From positions 1,339,001 through 1,403,000 of the forward strand of contig NZ_CP146077.1 of NCBI RefSeq assembly GCF_037023725.1: DNA of 64,000 nucleotides, in the 5' to 3' direction. Origin of the DNA: Pseudomonas bubulae (GTDB lineage Bacteria > Pseudomonadota > Gammaproteobacteria > Pseudomonadales > Pseudomonadaceae). The notes beneath the pieces are model-generated. The model had not been told where the DNA came from. It saw only the letters and a list, made by a program, of their open reading frames with translations, and searched no databases. A program made the position numbers and the translations under genes. Shown in pieces: positions 17,404-29,147 of this stretch (position 1 is the first letter of the stretch; each line of letters starts with the position of its first letter).

Positions 17404-18714
17404 TTACCGGCTACGCAAACTCTCCAGCAGCTTGTGGCTCGGATAGCCGTCTGCTGGCCAACCCATGGCCTGCTGCGCGCTGCGAATAGCCTTGCGGGTA
17501 TTGGCGCCGATAATGCCGTCTGCATTACCCGCATCATAATTGCGCTGGCTCAGCAGCATTTGCAGTTCGACGCGCTCGGAGCGGCTCAGCGGTCGGTCGT
17601 CTTTTGGCCAGTCGGCCAAAATGGTCCCGCCACCGTTGAAACGTTGCGACAACAAGCCCACGGCCAGTGCATAGGATGATGAGTTGTTGTAACGCAAGAT
17701 GGCGCGGAAGTTATCCAGTACCAGAAACGCCGGGCCACGATAGCCTGCAGGGAGCAGCAGGGCAGCGCTTAACTGCTCTGAGCCTGCGGCGCTGGCAGGT
17801 ACCTTGACTCCCAGTTTTTGCCATTCGGCAACGCTCTTTTTGATTGCGCCATCAGCCAGGGCGTAGTCGAACCCGGCAGGCAGCGTCACTTCAAAGCCCC
17901 ACGGCTGGCCTTGCTTCCAGCCCGAGCTTTGCAGGTAGTGGGCAGTCGAGGCCAGGGCATCTGCCGAGCTGTTCCATATATCACGACGGCCATCACCATC
18001 GAAATCCACCGCGTGGGTTTCATAGGTGGTGGGGATGAATTGGGTCTGGCCCATTGCGCCCGCCCACGAGCCGAGCATTTTTTCGGGGCTTATATCGCCT
18101 TCCTGAATGATCTTCAGTGCAGCGATCAATTGGCTTTGAGCAAACTCCGGGCGCCGCCCTTCATAGGCCAGGGTCGCGAGGGAGCGAATGACTGACTTGT
18201 TGCCCTGGAACGAGCCAAAATTGCTTTCCATGCCCCAGACCGAAACCAGCGCCTGGCGATCAACGCCATAACGCTGCTCGATGCGGCCCAGCAGTTCGGC
18301 ATTCTGCTCCAGCAAACGCTGGCCATTACGTACACGCAAAGGCGACAGGGCACCGTCCAGGTACTCCCAGACCGGGCGGCTGAATTCGGGCTGGCTGCGG
18401 TCGGCCTTGATCACGCTCATGTCTGGCGTAATGCCGGCAAAGGCGTTATCGAATACCAGCGGGTTGATTCCGGCTTTAAGCGCCTGGGCGCGGAAATCGG
18501 CTTGCCACTCGCTGAAGCTTTGAGTGGGCTGAACAAGAGGGGTGTCGGTGCCTGGCACTGGCGCGCTGCTGATGACCGCAGGTGCCGGAGGTACCACAGG
18601 CAAGGTTTGAGCATCGGCTGCGGTCGGTTTCTCTGCGCAGGCGACTAAAAGGATGACGCTGGAAGCAGCGATCAGTTGGCGCATCGGCCAACGGCGTGTA
18701 TGACGTGAGAGCAT
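17404..18714 (-). CDS. Lytic murein transglycosylase, MltB family with peptidoglycan-binding domain (SltB3 type)
   Basis: About 436 residues. The N-terminal hydrophobic segment ends in LVAC, a possible lipobox. The SLT_2 domain contains the catalytic Glu in SVWGMESNFGSF, GAMGQTQFIPTTYE and DFDGDGRRDIWNSSADALAST; the C-terminal ~60 residues are a PG_binding_1 domain (LLSQRNYDAGNADGIIGANTRKAI). It corresponds by architecture and locus to P. aeruginosa SltB3. Start is 18714 or 18684; neither has a strong Shine-Dalgarno. Confidence 0.92.
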   Translation of the reverse strand: MLSRHTRRWPMRQLIAASSVILLVACAEKPTAADAQTLPVVPPAPAVISSAPVPGTDTPLVQPTQSFSEWQADFRAQALKAGINPLVFDNAFAGITPDMSVIKADRSQPEFSRPVWEYLDGALSPLRVRNGQRLLEQNAELLGRIEQRYGVDRQALVSVWGMESNFGSFQGNKSVIRSLATLAYEGRRPEFAQSQLIAALKIIQEGDISPEKMLGSWAGAMGQTQFIPTTYETHAVDFDGDGRRDIWNSSADALASTAHYLQSSGWKQGQPWGFEVTLPAGFDYALADGAIKKSVAEWQKLGVKVPASAAGSEQLSAALLLPAGYRGPAFLVLDNFRAILRYNNSSSYALAVGLLSQRFNGGGTILADWPKDDRPLSRSERVELQMLLSQRNYDAGNADGIIGANTRKAIRSAQQAMGWPADGYPSHKLLESLRSR

Positions 18715-18764
18715 GCGCAGGTCCAGGTAATGCAAAACAGAAGCAGACCTTATCATCCCCGCCG

Positions 18765-18914
18765 TCAGGCAGCCAGAAAGTAAAAAGCCTCCCGGTCTCT
18801 CGACTGGAAGGCTTCGCGGCGGTAGCTGCCTTTGCCTTTGGCGGGGCGTTCCTGGCGGCTGCGGAACAGGGGTTGGGCAACAATGGATTTGGCCTTGTTG
18901 GGGCGCTTGCTCAT
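18765..18914 (-). CDS. arfA: Alternative ribosome-rescue factor A
   Basis: 49 residues, basic, with the ArfA core QPLFRSRQERPAKGKGSYRR. ArfA enters stalled ribosomes and recruits RF2 when tmRNA fails. The start at 18914 (SKRPNKAKS) is preferred over the in-frame ATG at 18953 because known pseudomonad ArfA begins here. The last ~17 codons, EAFQSRDREAF onward, form a terminator hairpin followed by a U-run before the stop codon, the classic arrangement in which arfA mRNA is made without a stop and the protein accumulates only when tmRNA is limiting. Confidence 0.92.
   Translation of the reverse strand: MSKRPNKAKSIVAQPLFRSRQERPAKGKGSYRREAFQSRDREAFYFLAA
18781..18814 (-). terminator. Rho-independent terminator inside the arfA coding sequence
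   Basis: On the minus strand AAGCCTTCCAGTC, loop GAGA, then GACCGGGAGGCTT followed by a T-run. Stem of 13 positions with two mismatches. It ends 14 bases before the arfA stop codon, so most transcripts should be non-stop. Confidence 0.85.
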
Positions 18915-18992
18915 GGCATGTGCTCTCGCTTGAGTTGAACAAGCGCAAATCATCGGCCGGTTTTTTCGTATTGTCTACAGGATAGTGATCGG

Positions 18993-19077
18993 TGGGAGCG
19001 GGCTTGCTCGCGTTAGCATCAACGCTATCAGCCTGTCAGGCCGCGACGCCCGTATCGCGAGCAAGCCCGCTCCCACA
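18993..19077. repeat. REP-type inverted pair (REPIN), copy 2
   Basis: TGGGAGCGGGCTTGCTCGCG is repeated as its exact reverse complement at the right end, a perfect 20-bp inverted repeat with about 44 bases between. It lies between arfA and the end of holA. Confidence 0.9.
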
Positions 19078-19088
19078 GAAAGCAGTGT

Positions 19089-20126
19089 TTATTCAGCTGG
19101 CAGATTCAGGCGTTGCCCGCACATCAGCAGCACCAGACGACTCAGGCTGCTCCAGGCAGACCCTGCTGCCTGGCCCTTGATCTGGGCATCGATACGCTGC
19201 GCGTCCAACAACAATTGTGCCCAGCGCTGCGCCGAATAACGCTGCAAGGCTTTGCTCATCAACGGTTTGCGCTTGTCCCACACCGGTGGTCGCGCCTGGC
19301 TGAACGCCTTGTCCAATGGCGTGCCCTGGCTGTACTGCAGGGCAATATTGGCCAGTACCCGCAGCTCACGCGCCAGGGCCCACAAGATCACAGGAGGCTC
19401 TACGCCTTCACCGCGCAAGCCTTCGAGCATACGCAGGGCATGTGCAGCTTCGCCGTTAAGTACCGCATCCACCAGGCCAAACACATCAAACCGCGCACTG
19501 TCAGCCACTGCGGCTTGCACGGTTTCGACAGTGATTTGCCCGTCTTCAGCCATTAACTTGAGCTTTTCGATTTCCTGCGCAGCAGCCAGAAGATTGCCTT
19601 CGACCCGGGCTGCTATCAGTTCCACCGCATCATGGGTGGCCGACAGCCCGGCCTGCGACAAGCGCTGGCGAATCCATTGCGGCAACTGGTTGGCGTCCAC
19701 CGGCCAGATCTGCACGAACTGGGTTTGCGCCCCTTCAATCAGCGCCTTGCCCCACTTGGTCTTTTGCGCACTGCCGTCGAGTTTGGGCAGGCTGATCAGC
19801 AGCAGGGTGTCTTCGGCAGGGCGCGAGCAGTATTCGATCAACGCCGCAGCACCCTTGTCGCCAGGCTTGCCCGAAGGCAGGCGCAGTTCCAGCAGGCGCT
19901 TTTCGGCAAACAGCGACATGCTGGCACCGGCTTGCAGCAGCGTGCCCCAGTCAAAGCTGGCGTCGGCGCTGAACACCTGGCGCTCATCGAAACCCTGCTT
20001 GCGGGCGGTACTGCGGATGGCGTCGGCGGTTTCCTGGCACAACAACGGGTCATCGCCGCTGATGATGTAGACGGGCGAAAGAGGGCCTTGCAGATGCTTG
20101 GCGAGTTGGGCGGGAGCGAGTTTCAT
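19089..20126 (-). CDS. holA: DNA polymerase III delta subunit
   Basis: 345 residues, normal HolA length. MKLAPAQLAKHLQGPLSPVYIISGDDPLLCQE opens the AAA+-like clamp-loader domain; the C-terminal LLDAQRIDAQIKGQAAGSAW is the collar-domain end. Delta opens the beta clamp in the clamp-loader complex. It follows lptE and leuS in a leftward operon, with 42 bp separating it from lptE. Confidence 0.95.
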   Translation of the reverse strand: MKLAPAQLAKHLQGPLSPVYIISGDDPLLCQETADAIRSTARKQGFDERQVFSADASFDWGTLLQAGASMSLFAEKRLLELRLPSGKPGDKGAAALIEYCSRPAEDTLLLISLPKLDGSAQKTKWGKALIEGAQTQFVQIWPVDANQLPQWIRQRLSQAGLSATHDAVELIAARVEGNLLAAAQEIEKLKLMAEDGQITVETVQAAVADSARFDVFGLVDAVLNGEAAHALRMLEGLRGEGVEPPVILWALARELRVLANIALQYSQGTPLDKAFSQARPPVWDKRKPLMSKALQRYSAQRWAQLLLDAQRIDAQIKGQAAGSAWSSLSRLVLLMCGQRLNLPAE

Positions 20127-20168
20127 AGGACCATAACGATAGCGGGGCGCTTGAGCGCCCCGTATGCC

Positions 20169-20774
20169 TTACTGGTTTTGCAGTTCGAGAGGCGACTGTT
20201 GAGGAGTTTCCTCTTGAGCCTTGCGTGCAGCTTCGATGGCATCGGCTTCAGCCTTGGCCTTCGCTTCGGCTTGCTGTTGCAGTACTTCCAGCTGGGCCGG
20301 GGTCAATTGCTCCAGGCGCAGAACCAGTTGCTGGATCAGGTCGCGGCGCATTTCCTTACGGATCATGTCGCCTTCCTGGGTGCTGCCTGCCACGTTACTG
20401 CCATCCTGCAGGTAGACTTTGTAGGCTTCAACCTTGTCGCTCAGCAGCGTCAGATGGCTCGGCCCCTGAATTTCGTATTTCACTACGTTGTTCAACTGAT
20501 ACTCGGCGGTACCCGAATTGCCGGTGTAGCTGGCAGAACGCTGGGTTTCCTTCTCGTCGGTCAGAACCAGTTTGTATGGTGCGTTGGCAGTGATTTTCAC
20601 GCCGCTGTTTTCCAGCACCTGACGCAGCTGGCGCACAGTGTCGCCATAGGCGTTGCGCGCGCTGACATCGAGTTCGGTGATCGTCAGCTGGTTGGTGCCG
20701 GTACCGCGCAGTTGAAAGCCGCAGGCGCTCAACAGAACTGCGAGACCCATCACCAGCAAGTTGCGTTTGATCAT
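20169..20774 (-). CDS. lptE: LPS-assembly lipoprotein LptE
   Basis: 201 residues. Starting at 20774, with AGGGGAG upstream, the protein has a signal peptide with lipobox LSAC followed by GFQLRGTG, the usual LptE N-terminus. The C-terminal 40 residues are Ala/Glu/Gln-rich and helical (QQQAEAKAKAEADAIEAA), typical of the pseudomonad form. LptE plugs the LptD barrel in the outer membrane for LPS export. The upstream extension of the open frame is not translated on this reading. Confidence 0.95.
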   Translation of the reverse strand: MIKRNLLVMGLAVLLSACGFQLRGTGTNQLTITELDVSARNAYGDTVRQLRQVLENSGVKITANAPYKLVLTDEKETQRSASYTGNSGTAEYQLNNVVKYEIQGPSHLTLLSDKVEAYKVYLQDGSNVAGSTQEGDMIRKEMRRDLIQQLVLRLEQLTPAQLEVLQQQAEAKAKAEADAIEAARKAQEETPQQSPLELQNQ

Positions 20775-20863
20775 GTGTTGCTCCCCTTGAAACCAGATGG
20801 GCCGACCACGCGGCCCTGAAGGTCTTGTTGGGCGCCCGCGCATGACGCGGGCGCCTGTTCCAG

Positions 20864-23506
<2,643 letters not shown>

Positions 23507-23705
23507 TCAACATAGACCGGCGACAGTGTTGCCCGGTCAGGTTGGAGCAGGGGTTACAGGAAGTCCCGTAGCATACATGACCCCGCTCTATCGAGGGAAA
23601 CCCTGATTGCCTCATCACTCCGTTGGTCGCAGCAGCACGCCGCTTTTACAAGCGCAGCTAAGCTCTCCTGTGGGGGAGATTCATTTCCTTAAATGAGGTG
23701 GACGG

Positions 23706-23990
23706 ATGGCAGAGTTGCAACGCAGCGTAGCAACATCGCAAGTGTATGAGCGGCTGATTGATCGTTTGAGTGTGGCTCTTGATTCAGCAAAGACGGCTGT
23801 CCAATTACGTGATGAACGCCCAGTCGAGTTGGAATTGCGAGGCTTGAGTCATGCCGAGCTGGAGTTGATCAACCTCTATTTGAACCGGATCGGGCGTGAG
23901 GCAATTAAACGCTCGCAAGGCAGCGTGAACATGCAGGATGCCCCCAGGGCCAAGGTTATCTGGCTTAAAGACAGGGTGCAGGGAGCTTAG
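23706..23990 (+). CDS. Small hypothetical protein
   Basis: 94 residues, unrecognised. The ATG has a good GAGGTGG ribosome site. The sequence is charged and helical (VYERLIDRLSVALDSAKTAV, LSHAELELINLYLNRIG), with no signal peptide and no Cys. Where other pseudomonads usually carry a zinc-ribbon protein between leuS and the ElyC/YdcF gene, this one appears instead. The 235 bp upstream to leuS hold no other recognisable feature. Coding potential is plausible but function unknown. Confidence 0.6.
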   Translation: MAELQRSVATSQVYERLIDRLSVALDSAKTAVQLRDERPVELELRGLSHAELELINLYLNRIGREAIKRSQGSVNMQDAPRAKVIWLKDRVQGA

Positions 23991-24147
23991 GCCATACGGC
24001 GATTCAAGCCCGGCCTTCAACAAAGCCGCATCAAGAAAGTTGTACCTCCGGGTTGATGCATTACACGTTTGTGTTTGGGTTTCTCACCTGCGTTGTTGAT
24101 GCGCTCAATCAACCCCCTTAGGCTTCGGGCATCTTTGGAGATGCTCG

Positions 24148-24909
24148 ATGCCTATTCGATACTTTTTAAAACAGCTTCTATTACCCCCTGGCATTTTTCT
24201 GTTGCTCCTGGCGCTTGCCTGGTGGCTACGGCGTTCGCGCCCGCGAGTGGCGGGTGTGTTGTTTGCCCTGGGGCTGGGCGGCTTCTGGCTGATGAGTTTG
24301 CCGATAATGGTGGAGTGGGGCGCCCGTGTGCTGGAGCGCGAACCACCGCTGGCGCAGAGCGAGTGGTCGACGCTGGCCGCGCGTGCCGATGCCATTGTGG
24401 TGCTGGGCTCGGGGCGTGAGCGGGGGGATCCGGCCTGGGGCAGCGATCAGCCCACCGGCATCGGTCTGGAGCGCCAGCGCTATGCTGCCCGACTGGCGAA
24501 GGCTTCGGGCTTGCCGGTGTTGACCACTGGCGGTTTGCACTACGGCTCGCCGCCCAGTGAGGCGCAGTTGATGGCGGATTCATTGCGTGATGATTTCGGC
24601 GTGCAAGTACGGTGGAAAGAAGAGCAAAGCCGCACAACGTGGGAAAACGCCAAAATGACCGCAGACATTCTGCTGCCGCTGGGGGTCAAGCGGGTGGTCG
24701 TGGTGACGCACGGCTGGCATATGTCGCGTTCGGTGTGGAGTTTTGAAAAGGCTGGTTTTGACGTGGTGCCTGCGCCGGTCGGTTTTTTCAGTGCCGACAA
24801 TGCGCGACCGCTGGGGGGCTGGATGCCTGAGTACAAAGCGTTCTGGCAGTCCGGGCTATTGATCAATGAAGTGGTAGGGCAGATTGCCTATCCGTTGTTT
24901 TATCGCTGA
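24148..24909 (+). CDS. ElyC/SanA/YdcF family (DUF218) membrane protein
   Basis: 253 residues. Two N-terminal transmembrane helices (about residues 10-26 and 34-54) precede a DUF218 domain: ADAIVVLGSGRERG, ERQRYAARLAKASGLPVLTTGG, EEQSRTTWENA and VVVVTHGWHMSRS. This two-helix layout is that of E. coli ElyC, a factor needed for envelope integrity and lipid-carrier use in peptidoglycan synthesis. GGAG lies just upstream of the ATG. Confidence 0.85.
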   Translation: MPIRYFLKQLLLPPGIFLLLLALAWWLRRSRPRVAGVLFALGLGGFWLMSLPIMVEWGARVLEREPPLAQSEWSTLAARADAIVVLGSGRERGDPAWGSDQPTGIGLERQRYAARLAKASGLPVLTTGGLHYGSPPSEAQLMADSLRDDFGVQVRWKEEQSRTTWENAKMTADILLPLGVKRVVVVTHGWHMSRSVWSFEKAGFDVVPAPVGFFSADNARPLGGWMPEYKAFWQSGLLINEVVGQIAYPLFYR

Positions 24910-24924
24910 CCCATTAAGCAAAAG

Positions 24925-25034
24925 CCCCTCACCCTGGCCCTCTCCCGGAGGGAGAGGGGATTAAAGGCAAAAGCAGCTCTACGCAACACCACCTGTCAGC
25001 TCCCTCCTCCTCCGGGAGAGGGTTGGGGTGAGGG
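24925..25034. repeat. Long imperfect inverted repeat between elyC-like gene and lnt
   Basis: The left arm CCCCTCACCCTGGCCCTCTC and right arm ending GGGTTGGGGTGAGGG are near reverse complements, each with an internal CCGG-centred hairpin (CTCTCCC/GGGAGAG). The whole element sits in the convergent gap and probably acts as a bidirectional terminator. This GGGTGAGGG/CCCTCTCCC type is a common intergenic repeat in pseudomonads. Confidence 0.75.
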
Positions 25035-25056
25035 TAGAAGACGCAGAAGCACAAGG

Positions 25057-26580
25057 CTAGACCGTCTTGGCAATCCGGCTGGTGACCAGGGCCCAGCCAA
25101 TCAGCAGGCTGCACAGGATGATCAGTGGCCATGAGCGCCATTGCAGGTAAGGCGTGAGGTTGTGCATGGGCACCACTTCGCCGTACAGGATGCCTTGCTC
25201 GAACTGGGGAATTTGCGTGGTGATTTGCCCAAACGGGTTAATCAATGCCGTGACGCCATTGTTGGTGGCCCGAATCATCCAGCGCCCGGCTTCCAGGGCA
25301 CGCATCTGCGCCATTTGCAGGTGTTGCAGCGGCCCAATCGAGGTGCCGAACCAGGTGTCATTGCTGATGGTCAGCAGGATATCGCTCTGGGCAGCAAGCC
25401 CGGCCACGAAGTCCGGATACACCACTTCATAGCAAATCAATGGCGCGATTTGATAACCCTTGGCCTGCAACATGGCCTGGTCCGCCGGGCCGCGGGCAAA
25501 GTCCGACATTGGCAGATCAAAAAATGCGATCAGGCCGCGCAGTACATCCTGCAGCGGCACATATTCGCCAAATGGCACCAGCTTCTGTTTCAGGTAAACA
25601 CCATCGCCCTCGCCCACAGCGGTGATGCCGTTGAAGTAGCGCGGTTCATGTCGCACTTCCTGGCGGATCGGCACGCCGGTAATCAGCGCTGAGTTACGAT
25701 CGGCGGCAAACCGGCCCATCATGCTCAAAAAGCCTTCAGCGTTCTCTTTGAGGACAGGGACAGCGGTTTCCGGCCAAACGATCAGGTCGACACGTTTGGA
25801 ACTGAAGGTCATGTCACGGTAAAGGGCCAGCTGTGCATTGACCTGGGCCGGGTCCCATTTCATGCTTTGTTCGATATTGCCCTGGATCGCCGCCACGCTC
25901 AGCGGGTCACCTGAAGGGCTGGTCCAGGCGTGGTGCTTGAGGGCCTGGCCGACGGCCCAGGGGCCGATCAGCAAGACCACCCCTGCGGCGACAAAAGCCT
26001 TGCGTCTGGCCTTGATCAGGCGTGGCAAATTGCACAGCAGGGCTGCGGTCAGGGCCAGAGTGAAAGACACCAGCCACATGCCGCCCAACGGTGCGAGCCC
26101 GGCCAAAGGGCCGTCCAGCTGGCTGTAACCGGAATACAGCCATGGGAAACCGGTGAGGAACCAGCCGCGGAACGCCTCTTGAGCAACCCATAGCGCAGCA
26201 AATGCCAGGGTATCGGCCAACGGCGCTTCATTGCGACGGATCCAGCGCGCCCACACCCAGGCGGGCAGGGCAAAGAACCAGGCGATGGCTGCCGTGAACA
26301 ACAACATCAGGAAACCGGCCAGCAGCACCGAAGCGCCGCCGAAGTGGTGGATGCTGTAGTAGATCCAGCTGGTGCCCGCGCCAAACAGGCCAAAACCGAA
26401 ACACCAGCCTCGGCCCAGCGCCTGTTTTGGTGACAGGTCGCGCAAACCGAGATAGAACAGGGCCAGGGCAACCAGTGCCAATGGCCAGATATCGAAGGGG
26501 GCCAACGCCAGGGTTGTCAGTGCGCCGGCCACCACGGCCAGCAAGTTACCGGGCCAGCCGGGGGAGGTTATCCAGCGCAT
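25057..26580 (-). CDS. lnt: Apolipoprotein N-acyltransferase
   Basis: 507 residues. About six N-terminal membrane helices, then a nitrilase-fold periplasmic domain with the catalytic triad: Glu in VWPETAVPV (about 271), Lys in KQKLVPFGEY (about 333) and Cys in PLICYEVVYPD (about 383). A last transmembrane helix closes the protein. It adds the third acyl chain to lipoproteins. Leftward operon: miaB, ybeZ, ybeY, corC, lnt. Confidence 0.97.
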   Translation of the reverse strand: MRWITSPGWPGNLLAVVAGALTTLALAPFDIWPLALVALALFYLGLRDLSPKQALGRGWCFGFGLFGAGTSWIYYSIHHFGGASVLLAGFLMLLFTAAIAWFFALPAWVWARWIRRNEAPLADTLAFAALWVAQEAFRGWFLTGFPWLYSGYSQLDGPLAGLAPLGGMWLVSFTLALTAALLCNLPRLIKARRKAFVAAGVVLLIGPWAVGQALKHHAWTSPSGDPLSVAAIQGNIEQSMKWDPAQVNAQLALYRDMTFSSKRVDLIVWPETAVPVLKENAEGFLSMMGRFAADRNSALITGVPIRQEVRHEPRYFNGITAVGEGDGVYLKQKLVPFGEYVPLQDVLRGLIAFFDLPMSDFARGPADQAMLQAKGYQIAPLICYEVVYPDFVAGLAAQSDILLTISNDTWFGTSIGPLQHLQMAQMRALEAGRWMIRATNNGVTALINPFGQITTQIPQFEQGILYGEVVPMHNLTPYLQWRSWPLIILCSLLIGWALVTSRIAKTV

Positions 26581-26601
26581 TTCAATCCTTGGTATTGAGA
26601 T

Positions 26602-27441
26602 TTAGCGGGCAATAGGCGTGAGACGAATCAGATGGATCCGGCGGCTGTCAGCATTGAGGATGCGGAAGCGGTAGGGGCCGATTTCAGTGGTTTCGTTGCG
26701 TTTGGGCAAGTGCCCGAATGCGCTCATGACCAGGCCGCCCACGGTGTCGAACTCGTCGTCGGAGAATTCGGTGTCGAAGAACTCGTTGAAGTTCTCGATC
26801 GGGGTCAGGGCCTTGATCAGGAAGTCACCGCTGGGCAACGGCTTGATGTAGCTGTCTTCTTCGACGTCGTGCTCGTCTTCGATGTCGCCGACGATCTGCT
26901 CGAGAACGTCTTCAATCGTCACCAGACCCGCCACGCCGCCGTATTCGTCAATCACGATGGCCATGTGGTTGTGGTTGGCGCGGAACTCGCGCAACAACAC
27001 GTTAAGGCGCTTGGACTCGGGGACAAATGTCGCCGGACGCAGCAAATCCTTGATGTTGTACTTGTCGCCGTTCTCTTGAAGGATCAGCGGCAGCAGGTCT
27101 TTGGCCAGGAGGACGCCAAGGACGTCGTCGTGGCTTTCGCCGATCACCGGGTAGCGCGAGTGCGCCGCGTCAATGATCGCCGGGAGAAATTCGCGGGGGG
27201 TCTGGGTTGCCTTGATGCTGATCATCTGCGAGCGAGGAACCATGATGTCCCGTACCTGCAGGTCAGCCACTTGAATGGCACCTTCGACGATGGCCAGCGC
27301 TTCACTGTCCAAAAGTTTGTTCTGGTGTGCTTCGCGCAGCAGCTCAAGCAGCTCCTGGCGGTTTTTCGGCTCATGGGCAAAGGCCTGGGTCAGCTTACCT
27401 AACCATGACTTTTGCCCGTTGCTCGATCGGTCTTCGCTCAT
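26602..27441 (-). CDS. corC: CorC/HlyC family CBS-domain protein
   Basis: 279 residues with a pair of CBS domains (VRDIMVPRSQMISI to ILQENGDKYNIKDLL, then FVPESKRLNVLLREF) and a C-terminal CorC_HlyC transporter-associated domain (FDTVGGLVMSAFGHLPKRNE). There are no transmembrane helices. Historically tied to Co/Mg efflux; in this operon position (next to lnt and ybeY) it is a soluble partner of unknown reaction. Confidence 0.92.
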   Translation of the reverse strand: MSEDRSSNGQKSWLGKLTQAFAHEPKNRQELLELLREAHQNKLLDSEALAIVEGAIQVADLQVRDIMVPRSQMISIKATQTPREFLPAIIDAAHSRYPVIGESHDDVLGVLLAKDLLPLILQENGDKYNIKDLLRPATFVPESKRLNVLLREFRANHNHMAIVIDEYGGVAGLVTIEDVLEQIVGDIEDEHDVEEDSYIKPLPSGDFLIKALTPIENFNEFFDTEFSDDEFDTVGGLVMSAFGHLPKRNETTEIGPYRFRILNADSRRIHLIRLTPIAR

Positions 27442-27479
27442 AGCGATTTACTCGTATCCCTTGGTAGTTTCAGTGGGTG

Positions 27480-27941
27480 TTATTCGGTTTCGTCGTCTGC
27501 ATACGGGTCAGGATGACCCAGTTCTGCAAGCAACGTTCGTTCCAGTGCTTCCATTTCTTCGGCTTCTTCGTCTTCTATATGGTCGTAACCCAGAAGATGC
27601 AAGCAACCGTGTATCACCAGATGGGCCCAGTGGGCCTCAAGGCTTTTGCCTTGTTCGGCGGCTTCGCGCTCAACCACGGCCACGCAAATCACCAGATCGC
27701 CCAATAGCGGGATATCGAGGAACTCATCAGGCACGTCGGCGGGGAAGGACAGCACATTGGTGGCGTAGTCTTTTTGGCGCCAGGTGTGGTTCAGTTCACG
27801 ACCTTCGGGTTCGTCTACCAGACGAATGGTCATTTCCGAATCGGCGCTGCGCTGGCGCAAAGCCAGTTCACACCATTGGCGGAACTGGGTTTCGCTGGGG
27901 GCACTGGCGTCGGTCGCCAGTTGCAGGTCAAGCTCAAGCAT
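27480..27941 (-). CDS. ybeY: Endoribonuclease YbeY
   Basis: 153 residues. The metal site [11 protein letters not shown] is intact (three His), and [20 protein letters not shown] is the family signature. YbeY matures 16S rRNA ends and takes part in late ribosome quality control. The start at 27941 lies 8 bp inside the ybeZ end; the open frame further upstream is within ybeZ. Confidence 0.95.
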   Translation of the reverse strand: MLELDLQLATDASAPSETQFRQWCELALRQRSADSEMTIRLVDEPEGRELNHTWRQKDYATNVLSFPADVPDEFLDIPLLGDLVICVAVVEREAAEQGKSLEAHWAHLVIHGCLHLLGYDHIEDEEAEEMEALERTLLAELGHPDPYADDETE

Positions 27942-28953
27942 CGTGGCGGTAATCCTTTGCAGCGGGCAGCGCGGCCAGCTTGTCGGCGGCTTCCTGTTCG
28001 TAGCGACCGTAGGCCTCGACGATGCGCTGCACCAGCGGGTGGCGCACGACGTCCTTGGACTGGAAGTGGGTAAAGCTGATGCCCGGCACGTCCTTGAGCA
28101 CTTCAATGACATGGTTCAGCCCCGATTTCGTGCCTTTGGGCAGGTCGATCTGGGTGATGTCACCGGTGATCACGGCGGTCGAGCCGAAGCCGATGCGGGT
28201 CAGGAACATTTTCATCTGCTCGACCGTGGTGTTCTGGCTTTCGTCGAGAATGATGAAACTGTTGTTCAGCGTGCGGCCGCGCATGTAGGCCAGTGGCGCG
28301 ACTTCGATCACCTGGCGCTCGATCAGCTTGGCCACGTATTCAAAACCAAGCATTTCGTACAGTGCGTCGTAGAGCGGGCGCAGGTACGGGTCTATTTTTT
28401 GCGACAGGTCACCCGGCAGGAAACCGAGCTTCTCTCCGGCCTCAACCGCCGGACGCACCAGCAGGATGCGGCGGATCTGCTCGCGTTCCAGGGCATCAAC
28501 TGCGCAGGCCACAGCCAGATAGGTTTTACCCGTACCCGCCGGGCCAATGCCGAAGTTGATGTCGTTGCCCAGGATCTCTTTGACGTAACGCTGCTGGTTG
28601 ATCCCGCGAGGGCGGATCATGCCCTTTTTGGTGCGCAGCGAAACACTGGCTTCAGCCACCGGGTTGCTGGCGAGGTCTTGTACCGCAGACTCTTGCAGGA
28701 ACAGGTGAACCATGTCCGGCGAAAGCTCGGTAGCCTTGGTTTCGCGGTACAGGCGGCGCAGCAGGTTTTCTGCCGAAGAAGTGATTTTCGGGTCGCCGAT
28801 CAGCTCGAACTGGTTACCGCGATTGCGGATTTCGATCGTCAGGCGTTGCTCGATCAAGCGCAGATGCTCGTCGAATTGCCCGCACAGATTGGCGAAACGG
28901 CGGGCCTCAAAGGGCTCGAGAAGGAAACGATGTGGTTCGATGGGTGCGTTCAA
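27934..28953 (-). CDS. ybeZ: PhoH-like ATPase YbeZ
   Basis: 339 residues: an N-terminal KH-like part, then a PhoH P-loop ATPase domain with Walker [29 protein letters not shown], and Walker [12 protein letters not shown]. PhoH proteins are RNA-linked ATPases; YbeZ partners YbeY, whose gene overlaps it by 8 bp. Confidence 0.95.
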   Translation of the reverse strand: MNAPIEPHRFLLEPFEARRFANLCGQFDEHLRLIEQRLTIEIRNRGNQFELIGDPKITSSAENLLRRLYRETKATELSPDMVHLFLQESAVQDLASNPVAEASVSLRTKKGMIRPRGINQQRYVKEILGNDINFGIGPAGTGKTYLAVACAVDALEREQIRRILLVRPAVEAGEKLGFLPGDLSQKIDPYLRPLYDALYEMLGFEYVAKLIERQVIEVAPLAYMRGRTLNNSFIILDESQNTTVEQMKMFLTRIGFGSTAVITGDITQIDLPKGTKSGLNHVIEVLKDVPGISFTHFQSKDVVRHPLVQRIVEAYGRYEQEAADKLAALPAAKDYRHDA

Positions 28954-29042
28954 GGTCGTATTTAGCCGCCCTTAGGCAATTGATATGAAATTAAGGATAA
29001 CGCTAGCAGGTCAAGCGTGAAAGGACTTCACCAAATGTTTGA

Positions 29043-29129
29043 TGTGGGAGCGGGTTTGCTCGCGATTGCACCACCGCACTCATCCAGCCGGACCGTGTTG
29101 CGTGCATCGCGAGCAAGCCCGCTCCCACA
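29043..29129. repeat. REP-type inverted pair (REPIN), copy 3
   Basis: Arms TGTGGGAGCGGGTTTGCTCG and CGAGCAAGCCCGCTCCCACA with about 47 bases between; one mismatch. It sits between ybeZ and miaB, inside the leftward operon, so it would be transcribed as an mRNA hairpin. Confidence 0.88.
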
Positions 29130-29147
29130 AGGGACGATGGCGTGTGG

